From contig NW_026622841.1 of assembly GCF_023065955.2 (NCBI RefSeq), forward strand, positions 20,581,501 through 20,645,500: 64,000 nucleotides of DNA, read 5' to 3'. The position numbers and the translations under genes are program-made. This DNA is from Ursus arctos. Taxonomy: Eukaryota; Chordata; Mammalia; Carnivora; Ursidae. The notes below the pieces were generated by a model. That model did no database searches and was not told the DNA's origin. It saw only the letters and a list, made by a program, of their open reading frames with translations. Positions 11,426 through 22,302 of the stretch are shown in pieces (the first letter of the stretch is position 1; every line of letters begins with the position of its first letter).

Positions 11426-11839
11426 TCAAGAATATTCCAAAGAATTTTCCCTATCCCATGTTAGCTATGGCAAAATGCTTTATCTCTTCCAGAATTATTT
11501 CCATTGAAACAGAGAACTTATGGACGCAGTGTCTTCAAGCCAATGAGAATATCTCTAAGGTCAGACTTTCAGACTACAGATTTAATTCACACTGTCCATT
11601 CTCCCAACAAGATGTCACTCTTTTGCTTTCCTCTTTTCCAAGAAATCTCAGATTTGTCCTGGCAGACAAGAGACCTAATGACTGGACTCCTTACAAACTT
11701 GCGGATCTCCACTATAATAACCATAGTCATACTCCATGTGATCTTCTTGCCACTACATTGACTTGCTATGAAGTTTTTTTAAAAGATGCAATTGTCAGAA
11801 ATAGTTTTTTGCAAATAGTTTAAAATAAATATGAGTTTA
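11426..11839. other. Unassigned DNA with a 121-residue open frame
   Basis: An open frame at 11458-11823 on the plus strand overlaps an 85-residue frame in another register. Neither shows a domain, signal peptide or known motif. There is no evidence that either is a gene. Confidence 0.4.
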
Positions 11840-12290
11840 TTTTCAGAAAATGTTTAGGAGTAGGCAGTGGTATGATTGGTTCACAGGCTCACTGCTTTCA
11901 TGAAGGGTCCAGGCTGTTTTCTGGTTCTCAATTCCCTTGATCCTTAGGGACCTGGATTTTCACCTCATGGTTGAAATAAACTGTTGCTGCTTCAGACATC
12001 AAACCTTCACTCAACTTAGTAAGAAAGGGGAATGTAGGGCTCTAGCCACATCTATTTTCTTTTACCAAAAATACAAAAGCTTTTCTAGAAACCCCTGGTA
12101 GACTTCCATGCCCATTTCTTTGGTTGGAACTGAGGCACATGTCCATCTGCTGCTGCTAAGAGATGCCAGCCAAGCAGACTTGTTCTCCAGGGCTGCACAC
12201 CTGGCCCTTTGACTTGACTCACCAGGTAGAAGGGATAGGAGACCTGAGATGGGCAGCTCGCAGCACCCACCACACCTTGCCAGGTACTCA
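11840..12290. other. Possible ancient interspersed repeat
   Basis: The order of blocks ('gattggttcacaggctcact', 'gggtccaggctgttttctgg', 'gaaacccctggtagacttcc', 'ggaactgaggcacatgtcca') is reminiscent of an old dispersed repeat, but I cannot name it. A stretch of 68 codons on the minus strand is not convincing as a gene. Confidence 0.25.
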
Positions 12291-14444
12291 CATTATCCTG
12301 TTATAACCCTAGCCATGAGCGATTACCCTCCACTCCCTCTCATGCTGGCGGAATCTTCACCTTTGTCATCTTTCTATTTTTATTAACTCTCACAAAACCT
12401 GGCCTTTTATAAGTGCTTGATAATTTCTTGCTTCTTGAATACAAATGTGAACCTAAAAATGCTTTCATGTATTCTTCCCAAATCAGCCTTTAAAAATAGC
12501 TCTAAATAGGAATTAAAAGAGAGAAGAAAGAATGAAAAGAAGCAGAAGGAGAGTGAGAGAAAATGGGGAGAAGAAATGAAGTACTTTAAGTTGCTAGCCA
12601 TCCTGGAAAGAAAGAAATTGAAACTCCAGGCTAACAAAATCTAGTTCGAAGAGAAAAAGGTCAGCCTGACTTCGCAGCCCTCGGGTCTCTGCTGTGACTG
12701 TGGGAACAGGGGTCGTGCACACCGTCCTCGCTGGAGCACCTGCTGCACACTCAGCACTGGGATCACCACCATGGGTCCTGTCAGGGCTCTTCTCCAAGCT
12801 TCATTCTGGAAGCATGCAAGAGACGGGGAGCTCTGTGGTCAATCGTAACTTCTCCAGTGAGGAAGTATGCCGGTAAACTGTGTTTTGTGTTTTCTTCTCC
12901 CCACAAAAACAAAAAGCTTGCCTGTTTCCCTCTGCATTTAATTTGTGCCATGCCTTTTAGGAAAGAACCATCTAACGTTGTGCTCCTAAGGAAATGGATG
13001 GAACCAGCATAAATAGCCAAAGTGAACATTATTTTGGCTTTGCAGCTCGAATTCCCTCCCCCTTTGTTTTCTTGCTTTGTTCACAGTCGGTAATCAAGGC
13101 ACTCTGTGTAATGCAGCGGAGTGTTTGAAAGAGTGAGGTGCCCGATGACAGGTGGTGAGGACAGCATTTGTATTCGTGTTTCATCAGAGCCAGGCTGCTG
13201 CCAGCACTTCAGGAGAGGATGGTCGCCTGGCCTGGCTAGTCCCTTGACCACTCTGCCACAATTTCAACAACCACTAAGCCTGTTAAAGTGTAAATAGCAA
13301 TAGGACAAGTCTCCGTTCAATTTAGAGGGTTTCTATTGCAGGCGGTGGCAGCAATAGAATTGCAGGTGGAATTCCCTAATGACCACCACCAGCCCCACTA
13401 TACAGGCCGCTTTGAAGCAGTGTTTCCAAATGGCAAAATATTTGGAAACAAAATCAAGAAAGATTGATTCTTTGGTTATAAATTTAGTTAGTTCCTAGAC
13501 ACTAAATATATGGGTTTTTTAAAATAGCCATATGGCTTAAACAAAATCAAGCAAGAAAATCCTCTCCCAGTAAATCACATGGTAGAGAAATGTCTTGGCT
13601 TGAATTATCTTCCTTAGGGCTTGATCAAATAGTAAGTTTCCAAGTCTATTGTTTTTCAATAACAGTCTTTTCCTGCAAACTTCTATTTGAAATATTTATG
13701 CCAATGCTCTAGTGGTTTCTTTAATGGGGTTTCAACATTGAAAAGTGGGGAGTGAGTACTGCAGATGGTGCCTGTTTTTTGAGCTATGGTCTCTGAACAG
13801 AACCAGCTAATTCACTCTCTACTCATCCTGCCTTGAGAATTTCCTGCTTCTCTCATTACCAGCTATGGCAAAGCACACCTGTGGCCAGGCAATACTTGTT
13901 CCACACTCAGGGGCCACTGGGGAAAGAGTTCCCATTAAGCCATGGCCCAGAAAAATGAAAGTTAGTTATTATTGAATCACGGTTAAGCTTCTCATGTGGC
14001 TACATACCTGCCCTAGAGTTAGGGGATCTCAGAATTTCAGGGCTGGGAAAAAAACCACGAAACACACAATCACAAAATTGCCTCTTGAAAGAGACTCCTT
14101 TTGAGAGCTTGGGAGCAATTTGCATTGTGGAAAAAAAATATATCCATGGGTCTGGGATACCTAAATTCAAGGGCAAAAGAACTTTTCAACTTGACTAGGC
14201 AGAATTATCCTGCAATTGGATTCTAGCTTGTGCCTTTCATAGGTCAGCTGCTACATGGAGGCCACATGGGAAATTTATATTTTAAAGTTAAGACAAACTG
14301 AATGGGTAGAAACATCAGAATATTACTCTCTAGAAATGTCTGTTGTCTCATTGGGAACAAGGGCGTTTTTTAGATTTCACTTACATTAAACTTCTCGCAG
14401 GCACGGAACAAACCTGACTTGGGTTTTAGCTCTAGAATCTCACA
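12291..14444. other. Long stretch with no recognised repeat
   Basis: This is the longest segment in the first half of the window with balanced composition and no transposon that I can recognise. Part of it (about 12860-13460) contains promoter-like and enhancer-like short motifs only by chance standards, plus the inverted repeat at 13421-13450. The open frames (76, 67, 60 and 82 residues) overlap each other on both strands and have no motif. It may hold conserved non-coding sequence; comparison with other mammals would decide. Confidence 0.4.
13421..13450. repeat. Perfect 11-bp inverted repeat, 8-bp spacer
   Basis: Left arm 'tgtttccaaat' at 13421-13431, spacer 'ggcaaaat', right arm 'atttggaaaca' at 13440-13450. 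The arms are exactly complementary. It is not part of any transposon end that I recognise. Confidence 0.9.
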
Positions 14445-15248
14445 AATTCATTCTTTAACAAATATTATTCAATGTCTGTTATATGTTAAGCCTGTCTAGT
14501 CACTGGGAACACTACAGTTAACAAAAGAGACAACAATCCCTGTCCCATGGAACTTCTAGTCCAGAGAGAGAAGACAGGTAAGAAACAAAATAAAAAGTAA
14601 ATCTTGTAATGTATTAGAAGGTCATGTGTACCGGGTTAAAAAAAACCAGGAATGGTAGAAGGTAATTGTGGCTTTAAAAAAGGTGGTTCAGAAAGGCCTC
14701 CCTGAAAAGGTGACATCTGAGCAGACTTGAAGGAAGTGTGGGACTGTGACAGCTGAGAGAAGGCCATTCCTGGTACAGGGTGTACAGATGGCAGAAGGCC
14801 TGAAGTGGGAGCATGCCCAACCCACTGAAGGCACAGCAAGGACGCTCATGTCCCTGAAGTGTGGTTGGGAGAGAGAGTAGGAGAGAGGTCAGGGAGGCTA
14901 AGGAGTCCAGATCACAGAAAGCTTTGTGGGCCGCTCTAAGTTCCTGAATTTGTGTTCTCAATGAGAAGCCATTGGAAGGTTCTGAGCATGAGTATGTTTT
15001 AAGAGTCACTCTGATTCTGTGAAGGTAGACTGCAGGTGGACAAGAGTGAAAGTAAGGAGACCAGGTAGGAGGTCATTGCGATAATACAGGTAAGAAGAGG
15101 TGATAGCTTGGAAAATGATGAGGAATTGTCAAATTTGGATATATTTTAAGGTGGACATAAGGAACTTTGTGGAGGCATCGAATGTTGGGGACAGTTGAGG
15201 AGAAGAGTCAAAGACGAGTCCAAGATTTTGGCCTTGACCATTGTACAG

Positions 15249-15290
<42 letters not shown>

Positions 15291-15490
15291 CGCGCACATG
15301 TGTGCCTATGTAATTGCCAGTACAGAGATGGGAACAACTACGGGTAGATCAGGTTTGTGGGAGAATGGTAAAGAATTCTCTTGCATATGTTCAGTTTGAA
15401 ATTAGACAGCCAATGAAAATGGTTAAGAGGACCTCAGGTGTATAAGTTCAAGACAAAAATGAATGCTAGAGATGCAGATTTGAGGTCCAA
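14445..15490 (-). mobile_element. L2 LINE, about 1 kb (antisense)
   Basis: The plus strand follows the complement of the L2 3' end and ORF2 for about 1 kb. In order: 'aacaaatattattcaatgtc', 'gaaaggcctccctgaaaagg', 'cagaaggcctgaagtgggag', 'cagaaagctttgtgggccgc', 'gagaagccattggaaggttc', 'taagagtcactctgattctg', 'aggtcattgcgataatacag', 'gagtcaaagacgagtccaag' and 'cagagatgggaacaacta'. A (TG)n microsatellite has grown inside it at 15251-15288. The minus-strand frames of 67, 111 and 63 residues here are relics or chance frames within the dead LINE. Confidence 0.75.
15251..15288. repeat. (TG)19 microsatellite
   Basis: Nineteen uninterrupted TG units inside the antisense L2. Immediately followed by a short 'agcgcgcaca' alternating purine-pyrimidine tract. 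Confidence 0.98.
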
Positions 15491-15599
15491 TTTTATGTCT
15501 CAAATGTTAATTTTAAAAAGTGAATTTTTGGTTTCAACTGAGTAGTTTAAGTATTCTAAGAGATTTTTCTCTTTTGGAAAGCAAATCTGTTCCTACCTT

Positions 15600-16110
15600 C
15601 GTATCTATTTTGATGAGCTTTTGCTCATTAAATAATACTTAATCCTTGTTTATGTACCTGGCAGTGTCCTTGTACATGTATTGATTGATGTTATAGGCTG
15701 GTCTGTGCTCTCACAGGGTTCATGGGCAAGAAAGGAGTGAGATAAGAGAGAGGTCATCACAATACTTGGTGTCAAGTGCGGGTTATGGGCCGTGGAATGT
15801 TGTATGGGAGTAGAGAATAGTGGCACCTCACATAGTTAATGACTCAGGGAAAGCTTCTTGGAAGAAATGATATATTAAGTGAGATCTTAAGGAAATAAAA
15901 ATGTAAAGACATGGGAAAGCTATTCTAGGCAGATCAAAACAATCTATGGAAAGGCTTAGAATTGCACATTGTTGTTTGTAAAATGTAAGGCGTTCAGTTT
16001 GCTCGGACATAGGGTACGAGGTTGTAGAGGGGTGAGGTAGGAAGGACTGAAAATGTAGAGGGCCTTTTAAAGAAATGTGGGCTTTACCCTAAGAGCACAA
16101 ATAAGAATAA
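15600..16110 (-). mobile_element. Second antisense L2-class relic
   Basis: 'ctcagggaaagcttcttgga', 'gagatcttaaggaaataaaa', 'gaaagctattctaggcagat' and 'tgtagagggccttttaaag' repeat the block order seen in the antisense L2 at 14.45-15.49 kb, but more diverged. It may be a second copy in the same orientation. Confidence 0.4.
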
Positions 16111-16267
16111 AAGCAATAAAAACTTCAAAGCAACAAATGTTTGTTTTACCCATTCGGTGTTCAACAATCAAAGATTTCTTTTCTCATTGAAATTGGGTCC
16201 ACTGTGTTTCTCATTTTGAAAGAATTTTTCTGTCAGATCAATACCAATTTATTATTTTATTATTCTT

Positions 16268-16457
16268 TTTTTTTAAAGATTTTATTTATTTATGTGACAG
16301 AGAGACAGCCAGTGAGAGAGGGAACACAGCAGAGGAGTGGGAGAGGAAGAAGCAGGCTCCCAGTGGAGGAGCCCAATGTGGGACTCGACCCTAGAACGCC
16401 GGGATCACGCCCTGAGCCGAAGGCAGACGCTTAACGACTGCGCCACCCAGGCGCCCC
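16268..16457 (-). mobile_element. CAN-SINE, young type
   Basis: The complement of SINEC runs from 'aaagattttatttatttatg' through 'cagccagtgagagaggg' to the 3' 'gccacccaggcgcccc' (element head). The flanking direct repeats 16252-16267 and 16458-16473 (ttattttattattctt) are a perfect 16-bp duplication, so the insertion is recent on the scale of this window. The integration site TTCTT/GA resembles the LINE-1 endonuclease consensus. The 97-residue frame over it is chance. Confidence 0.97.
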
Positions 16458-16473
16458 TTATTTTATTATTCTT

Positions 16474-17779
16474 GATGCACATATTCATTTTTGTTAAAGT
16501 ATCTTGTTGTTTCATTCAATTGCTAATTTTTAGTTCAGGTTTTGATGCACATGCCGAGATAATTCTGAATATCTGAGAATGTCAAACTCATGTTTGTTCA
16601 TATTGCTGAGAAATCAATCCTCTGTGTTTCAGATAGTTGCAAGTTTTGAAAAAAAAAAAACAAATAATAGAGCCAAGAACTGAATGGTAGAGATATAGGT
16701 ATTGCTATATGGAGTTTGAAAATGCTGTAGGGTTTAAAGATTCAAGACAGTGCAGTTTCTTATCATTTGTTGGTGGCTATTATTAGAATACATAGCTAAA
16801 ATTGAGTGTCCAGTAACTTAGTGACCATCCATGGAGCCTCAGGAAGTCTTTTCCAGAAATAGGTTGAATGGAGTCATTTGAGAGACCAACAAGTGGGATG
16901 AATGAGAAGACATGACAGAGAATAAAGACATGAGTGGAGGCAAATGTAGATATCAATGCCACATATCTGTTGTAGAAAGGGAGGCTAGAAGAGAGGTCAG
17001 GAGACAGCCTTTAATCTAAGATCAAGATAGTGAAGTTTGCTCTCAGAAGGAATGTGGTCCCAGAAGTGAGGTTGCCAAGGTGAAATTAAATGGTTTGGAC
17101 TACCTTTCAAAGTAAATTTATCAGGACCCCTTCACACTCAGCCATGTACATAGGCATATGCCACATGCAGTGACAAGCTACTAATGACCTTCTAGATAAC
17201 CCAAAGTTTTCAGGTAATTTGTAGGTAGTGAAATTTAGTGACTAAAATTCTATTCTTCCTGAATTCACTAAGTATCATTGCAAGGTCAAAACCAGCCATG
17301 AGTGAAAAATGGCATAATCTCATTCAACTTAAGAGTGAGCTTTCTTTCCAAAATGAAAGATAGATGATATCAACATATAACTTTTATGTTATAGCATTAA
17401 AGTGGATAAATGGTGTTACAGAGCAATTAAGCAATTCACTTATTTGATGTAGACTACTTGTTCTGTCTTCTAAGTTTTGACACCCTATCTTTATATGAGT
17501 TTCTATTGCACAGTTCAACAAGGGAATTTCAGGGTAAGATAAGGAAGTAATAGGATAAAGTGATGGATTCTTTCTGTGGGTCAATGTGGTCAGAAGTTTG
17601 TAATTTCCCATGAGAACTGTGAAGTTTCTTATCAAGGCCAAAGAGGCCCAAAATACCCATCTACTTAAGAAGGTCAAAATACCTATCTAATAAGGAAATA
17701 GCACATAAAATTTGGGCAGCCTTACATTTTAAGCAAAATATTGTATCTCTCTGCATTTTTATTCTTTGGATTCCCAAAC
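16474..17779. other. Unassigned non-coding DNA
   Basis: No repeat family recognised with confidence. The part from about 16800 may belong to the L3/CR1 element that is readable just downstream, but the similarity is too weak to claim. A 97-residue minus-strand frame (17384-17677) has no motif. Confidence 0.4.
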
Positions 17780-18240
17780 TAGCAAAGAGGATTGAATTGT
17801 AGTCAACTCAGCCATAGGAAGGAGAAATGTCAGACCAATCTAATTTTCTTTTATGATGGAGTGACCAGCTTTGTAGATGGAAAAAGCAATAGGTATAATA
17901 TATCTTTCCTTCAGGAAGGCTTTGACTTTGCTCCCCAAGATATGCTCATAAACAAGTCAGAAAAAATATTGTTGTTTATTTATGTCAGATGTCAGATGTT
18001 TGGAGGTCCAAGAGACTACTTATCAATGATTCAGAGTCAACATACCAGAGCCCATTGGGAAGCTTTCTAGGTGTAGCTGAAGTTCACAATGCAGAACAAT
18101 GTCACATCATATTCCCTTAGAATTTAGGATAATTTGCTGATGACTTAGCAAAATGATTGACCTGAAACTCAACTGATGAAGTTGAGTAGGGTGGAGTCAA
18201 TTATTTTTGGAATAACAGTCTTGCAAAGCTAAAGGGGAAC
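17780..18240 (+). pseudogene. L3/CR1-clade LINE reverse-transcriptase relic
   Basis: The open frame at 17792-18070 (92 codons) contains 'NLIFFYDGVTSFVDG' and, 30 residues on, 'PQDMLINKSEKI'. In CR1/L3 reverse transcriptases the same order is found: a Y-D-x-V/I-T-x-x-V-D stretch, a D-F-S-K-A-F-D motif (here eroded to L-Q-E-G-F-D) and a V-P-H-D-x-L-I-x-K-L stretch. This is the segment around the first catalytic aspartate motif. Downstream the similarity fades and stops accumulate. An MST LTR follows. It is a dead, ancient element; the intact frame over a stretch this long is probably luck. Confidence 0.6.
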
Positions 18241-18285
18241 AGTTGTTTTAGGGAGGAAAATGGAGAGAAATCTAGATTACCCTTA

Positions 18286-18720
18286 TGAGTTGAATTGTGT
18301 TGCCCAAAAAGATGAGCTTATGTCCTAAACGTCAGTACCTGTGAATGTGACCGTATTTAGATATAGTCTTTGCAGATGTAATCAAGTTAAGATCAGATCA
18401 TGAGAGTGGGCCCTAATCCAATAGTATTGTCATTATAAAAAGAGAAAAATGTCCTGTGAAGACAGAGACACACAAGGAAAACGCCATGTGTGGACAGAGG
18501 GAGAGATTGGAGTGAAGCCAAGGAATGTCAAGGATTGATGGCCACCACCAGAAGCTAAGAGAAGCAAGGAAGGATTCTACCGAAAGTCTTAGAGGGAGTA
18601 TGGCCTTGCTAACACCTTGATTTCAGACATCTGGGCTCCAGAACTGTGGAAAAATAATTCTCATGTTTTGACTGACCAAGCTTGTGGTACTTTATTATAG
18701 CAATCCGAAGAAACTAATAA
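18286..18720 (+). mobile_element. MST-type MaLR solo LTR
   Basis: The segment follows the MST/THE1 LTR consensus almost end to end: 'gttgaattgtgttgcccaaa', 'gtacctgtgaatgtgaccgt', 'gggccctaatccaatagtat', 'aagacagagacacacaagga', 'ctccagaactgtggaaaaat' and 'cttgtggtactttattatag', ending 'actaataa'. MaLR elements are non-autonomous ERVL-related retrotransposons of early mammals. No internal region is present, so it is a solo LTR. Confidence 0.85.
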
Positions 18721-18769
18721 AATGACCTACAGCAGATGTTCCACCAAAGGAAGTTGTGAATATGAGGAT

Positions 18770-18920
18770 ATAGAGCACGGATTAGACCACAGGACTCTAG
18801 GAATTATCTAGGAACAGTTACTCACTAGCTATGACAACAGGCATACAAGTTCTGTCATTGGGGTCTTAGCTTCCTAAACTTTATAAAGGAGAGATGCTGT
18901 ATAGAATGGAATTAGATCAG
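18770..18920 (+). mobile_element. MIR SINE relic (sense)
   Basis: 'agcacggattagaccacagg', 'gttactcactagctatgaca', 'cttagcttcctaaactttat' match, in order, the tRNA-derived part and core of MIR with strong divergence. Confidence 0.45.
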
Positions 18921-19402
18921 ACTTCCCTGAATAGTATACACATCTTTCCCTGGGGGTGAGGGAGAGAGGTTATTTTTATAAATCTCTGTACAACAATTTA
19001 GGGATTTCATAGACCTCTTGCACCCATTGCATGGTCCTCAGTTTAGATCCCCTGCCTTAACAATGCTGCCTCTCTAAAAGCAAGCCACTTTAAGATGGTA
19101 CTCTTCATTGGTTGATCATGGCAATAGGGCAATTTCAATCAGCTAACTCTCTAAAGGGAAGAAACAGGTCCTTAATGTATTTGATCTTCTGCCATCTACC
19201 ATCCATCTTCCTACCCCTTTTCCAAGTACCTGCACAATATCCTCCACAAAGTTTCTTGTCTACATTCCTTTGACCTCTCCCCAACAGCCATCACCCGAGC
19301 TTCATGACATAATACTTGATCACTTGTATATGCAGTGATCGATTAATGTTTTCCATGCCTTTTTCAAATAGATTATAGAATAGTTCTGGTTTGGAAAGGA
19401 TT

Positions 19403-19405
<3 letters not shown>
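18921..19405. other. Unassigned non-coding DNA
   Basis: No recognisable repeat or gene before the (CA)n run. Confidence 0.45.

Positions 19406-19446
<41 letters not shown>
19406..19446. repeat. (CA)n microsatellite
   Basis: About 20 uninterrupted AC/CA units. Likely length-polymorphic. Confidence 0.98.
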
Positions 19447-19448
<2 letters not shown>

Positions 19449-21262
19449 AACAAAGGGCAAGTAGTCCTCACTACCCATAGCCACTCACCATGGGAACCAC
19501 AGTGAGTATTTTAATTCCAGCCTCAGTGTTCCTAAAAGCCACCCCTGGCAGGAGGTGTTGAATCAAGCCAAGTGTAGTGAGAGAGATGGAGAAAAGAAAG
19601 GAGGAGAAGAAAGAGAAGATAGGCTTGTTTATTGTGATCAGTTGTTATCTATAACCTCCAAAAAACAATAAGGGGACATGTAGTAAAATTGTATTGGGGA
19701 AGTAGAAAGGTTATAAATATCAGCCTCTCCATTGTTGGCTCAACATTTTTAAGTAGATTTCTGGATGGACATCACACATGAGGTTTAACAACAGGCCTGA
19801 TAACTATCGGTGTGGATGATGAGGGCACAGGACTTCACCCCTGAAGTCCTTCCAAACCAGCACTGCATGAGAAAAATCATTACACCCTCAAAAGTCACAA
19901 AGCCAAAACAAAAGTCTCAAAGATTGAGCAGATAATTCCAAGGAGGCCTATTTAGAGCACCTTCCTCAGTTAGAGTCAATTTCCTTCCACATGATGTTTA
20001 TTCCATTGTCAGATATTTATAGTCCTAATACCAAAAGTCCATTGAACATCAACCATTGATACAGTAACATAAAGCAGATTTATATATTCAGCTTGTCTAA
20101 TACTCCATTGGGAAGAGAAAGCATTGCTCAACCTAATAGCCTCCTTTCTTAAGAGATATTCATTTTAAAATGTTGTCTTATAAATACAAGATGGGTTGAG
20201 ACTTGTGTGCTCTAAATATTTTAAGGGATTTATGTTTGCGTTAACTGTCCTTTTAATCAAACTTCAATGCATTGCTGGCACCGCAGAGGTTTCAGGGAGA
20301 AAAATACTACTTGCTGTTTCAAAGTTAAAAGTTTCCTAGTAAAAAGGAAATCCAAAAAGTTCTTAAAAGAAGATATTATGAACATATTGTCAGACTCATT
20401 ATTATTTATAGAAAGTATTCCTACGTAAATCATAGTAGTGGATTTTAAAAAACCCCAAACTTTTCTACTCTTTTTTTTTCTTGAATAATAACCTTATGAA
20501 AATGCTCCAGACTTGTACATCTCCATTTTTGTGGTGTTAAAAAATATGGAATGTCTCTATTCAGTCTCTAGATGCATAAATTTCCTTTTTAATTCAGCAT
20601 ATTTCAGTTTCTAAAATATCAGCAGGGTCTTTAACGCTGTGTCTTCAATGACTAGAATACGTGAAATTCATTGAAGTTGGACATCACTCCATTGACTATT
20701 TCCTTCCTCTGGAACCATGCCTTCTTCTATTCAGTGTACTTTCCCTCATCTTAGAAACTCATTCTTCTATGTTCCTCTGAAAAACATAATCCTCAACCCT
20801 GAACCATATCCTCTTTTTCTTCACCTCCAAGCTTTTTGAAGGAATGGCTTAAACATTTTGTCTCTACTTTCTCAGCATCCTTGCTCTCTTCAACTTCCAC
20901 AATACAACCCCACCCATCCCCAGCCACTGCCTGAAACAACTCTCCCTCAGGTCCTTAGTGACAAAATGTATTAATAGCTTTTCACAAATTTTCTTAGTTG
21001 TCTTTGTCAAATCATTGAGTCATGGAGAAGCAAGTCTAGAAGAATGATTGCCATATTTGGTATTCCTTTATGTTGTGCTTTCCAAAGTTTCCAAGTGGTG
21101 AAACTTTCTTAGACAAAATGTTACTCAGAAGCCCAATATAGGTGGGTGTGGTACTCATTTGGTTGAATCAAGATGGAGGTCCAGCTACATAGTATTAATT
21201 AGAAATAAAATTTAGATGTCAGTTTAAAAAAACTGACTTACAAGGGCTTGTAAAATAGGGAA
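19447..21262. other. Unassigned non-coding DNA
   Basis: No gene. No repeat is certain. The pyrimidine-rich segment at about 20700-20960 ('ccaagctttttgaaggaatg', 'ccactgcctgaaacaactct', 'aggtccttagtgacaaaatg') resembles a very old mammalian interspersed repeat that I cannot name. Confidence 0.4.
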
Positions 21263-21850
21263 AAGGGTTTTTTTCAGCTGTATTGGGATATAATTGACAA
21301 AATAATAAGATTCTTAAATTGTACAATGTGATGATTTGATAAATGTTTGTATACATTGTGAAGGATTCTCCAATCTAGTTAATACATCTATCACCTTACC
21401 TATTTTTCTTCCTTCTCCTCCTTCACTTCCTCCTCCATCTCCCCTCCTCATCCTTCTTGTTGTCATCATTCTCCTCTTCCTCCTCCTCTTCCTTTGGTGA
21501 GGACATTTCAGTTCTACTCTCTTAGAAAGTTTAATTATACAATAGAGTGTTATTAAATATAGTCATCGGATTATACCTTAGATCCTCAGAACTTATTTAT
21601 CTTATAATGAAACTTTGTACTCTTTTACCAACCTCTCCCTATTTCCCCCACCCTCCAACCTCTAGCAACTGCTTTTCTACTCTCTGTTTCTTTGAGTTCT
21701 ATTTTTTTTTCAGATTCCACATATAAATGATAAATACAGTATTTGACTTTCTTTGTGTGCTTATTTCACTTAGTATGATTCCATTCAGGTTTATCCATGT
21801 TGTAGCAAATTACAGAATTTCTTTCTTTTTAAGGCTGAATAAGATTCCAT

Positions 21851-21886
21851 TAGATAGATAGATGAAAGATAGATAGATAGATAGAT

Positions 21887-21930
<44 letters not shown>

Positions 21931-21941
21931 TAGATAGATAA
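21851..21941. repeat. (TAGA)n microsatellite in LINE-1
   Basis: About 20 tetranucleotide units with a few interruptions ('gatgaaagatagat', 'gatgatagat', 'gatatagata'). It has grown at the position where LINE-1 ORF2 antisense normally has a 'ccattgtatatata' run. Confidence 0.97.
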
Positions 21942-22060
21942 TCACATTTTCTTGACCCATTCATCCATTGACGGACACATAGATTATTTCTAAACCTTGG
22001 CTATTGTAAATAATGCTGCAATGAACGTAGGAGTGCAGATATCTCTAGGAGATACACTTT

Positions 22061-22251
22061 TTTTTAAAGATTTTATTTATTGATTTGTCAGAGCGAGGGA
22101 GCACAAGCAGTGGGAGCAGCAGACAGAGGGAGAGGGAGAAGCAGACTCCCCTCTGAGCAAGGAGCCTGATGTGGGACTCTATCCCAGGACCTGGGATCAT
22201 GACCTGAGCCGAAGGCAGATGCTTAACTGACTGAGCCAGCCAGGCATCCCA
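22061..22251 (-). mobile_element. CAN-SINE (antisense) inside LINE-1
   Basis: 'aaagattttatttattgatt', 'gggagcagcagacagaggga', 'gaggagaagcagactcc'-like body and 'gactgagccagccaggcatc' define the complement of SINEC. The target-site duplication is a perfect 12-mer, 22049-22060 and 22252-22263 (gagatacacttt). It splits the older LINE-1. Confidence 0.96.
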
Positions 22252-22266
22252 GAGATACACTTTCTT

Positions 22267-22302
22267 TACATATGTAACCCAAAGAATTGGGTTACATATG
22301 TA
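22267..22302. repeat. Perfect 16-bp hairpin with 4-nt loop
   Basis: Left arm TACATATGTAACCCAA at 22267-22282, loop AGAA, right arm TTGGGTTACATATGTA at 22287-22302. The arms are exactly complementary. It sits inside the old LINE-1 ORF2, just outside the SINE target duplication. Confidence 0.97.

Noticed and set aside
11458..11823. 121-codon plus-strand open frame with an 85-codon frame overlapping it
   Set aside because: Two different registers open over the same bases is typical of chance; no family resemblance, splice context or codon signal seen.
17792..18070. Idea that the L3/CR1 frame is a domesticated host gene
   Set aside because: The key aspartate motif is eroded, the frame is short and no start context or flanking exons are visible. 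Kept as a relic with a request for a conservation test.
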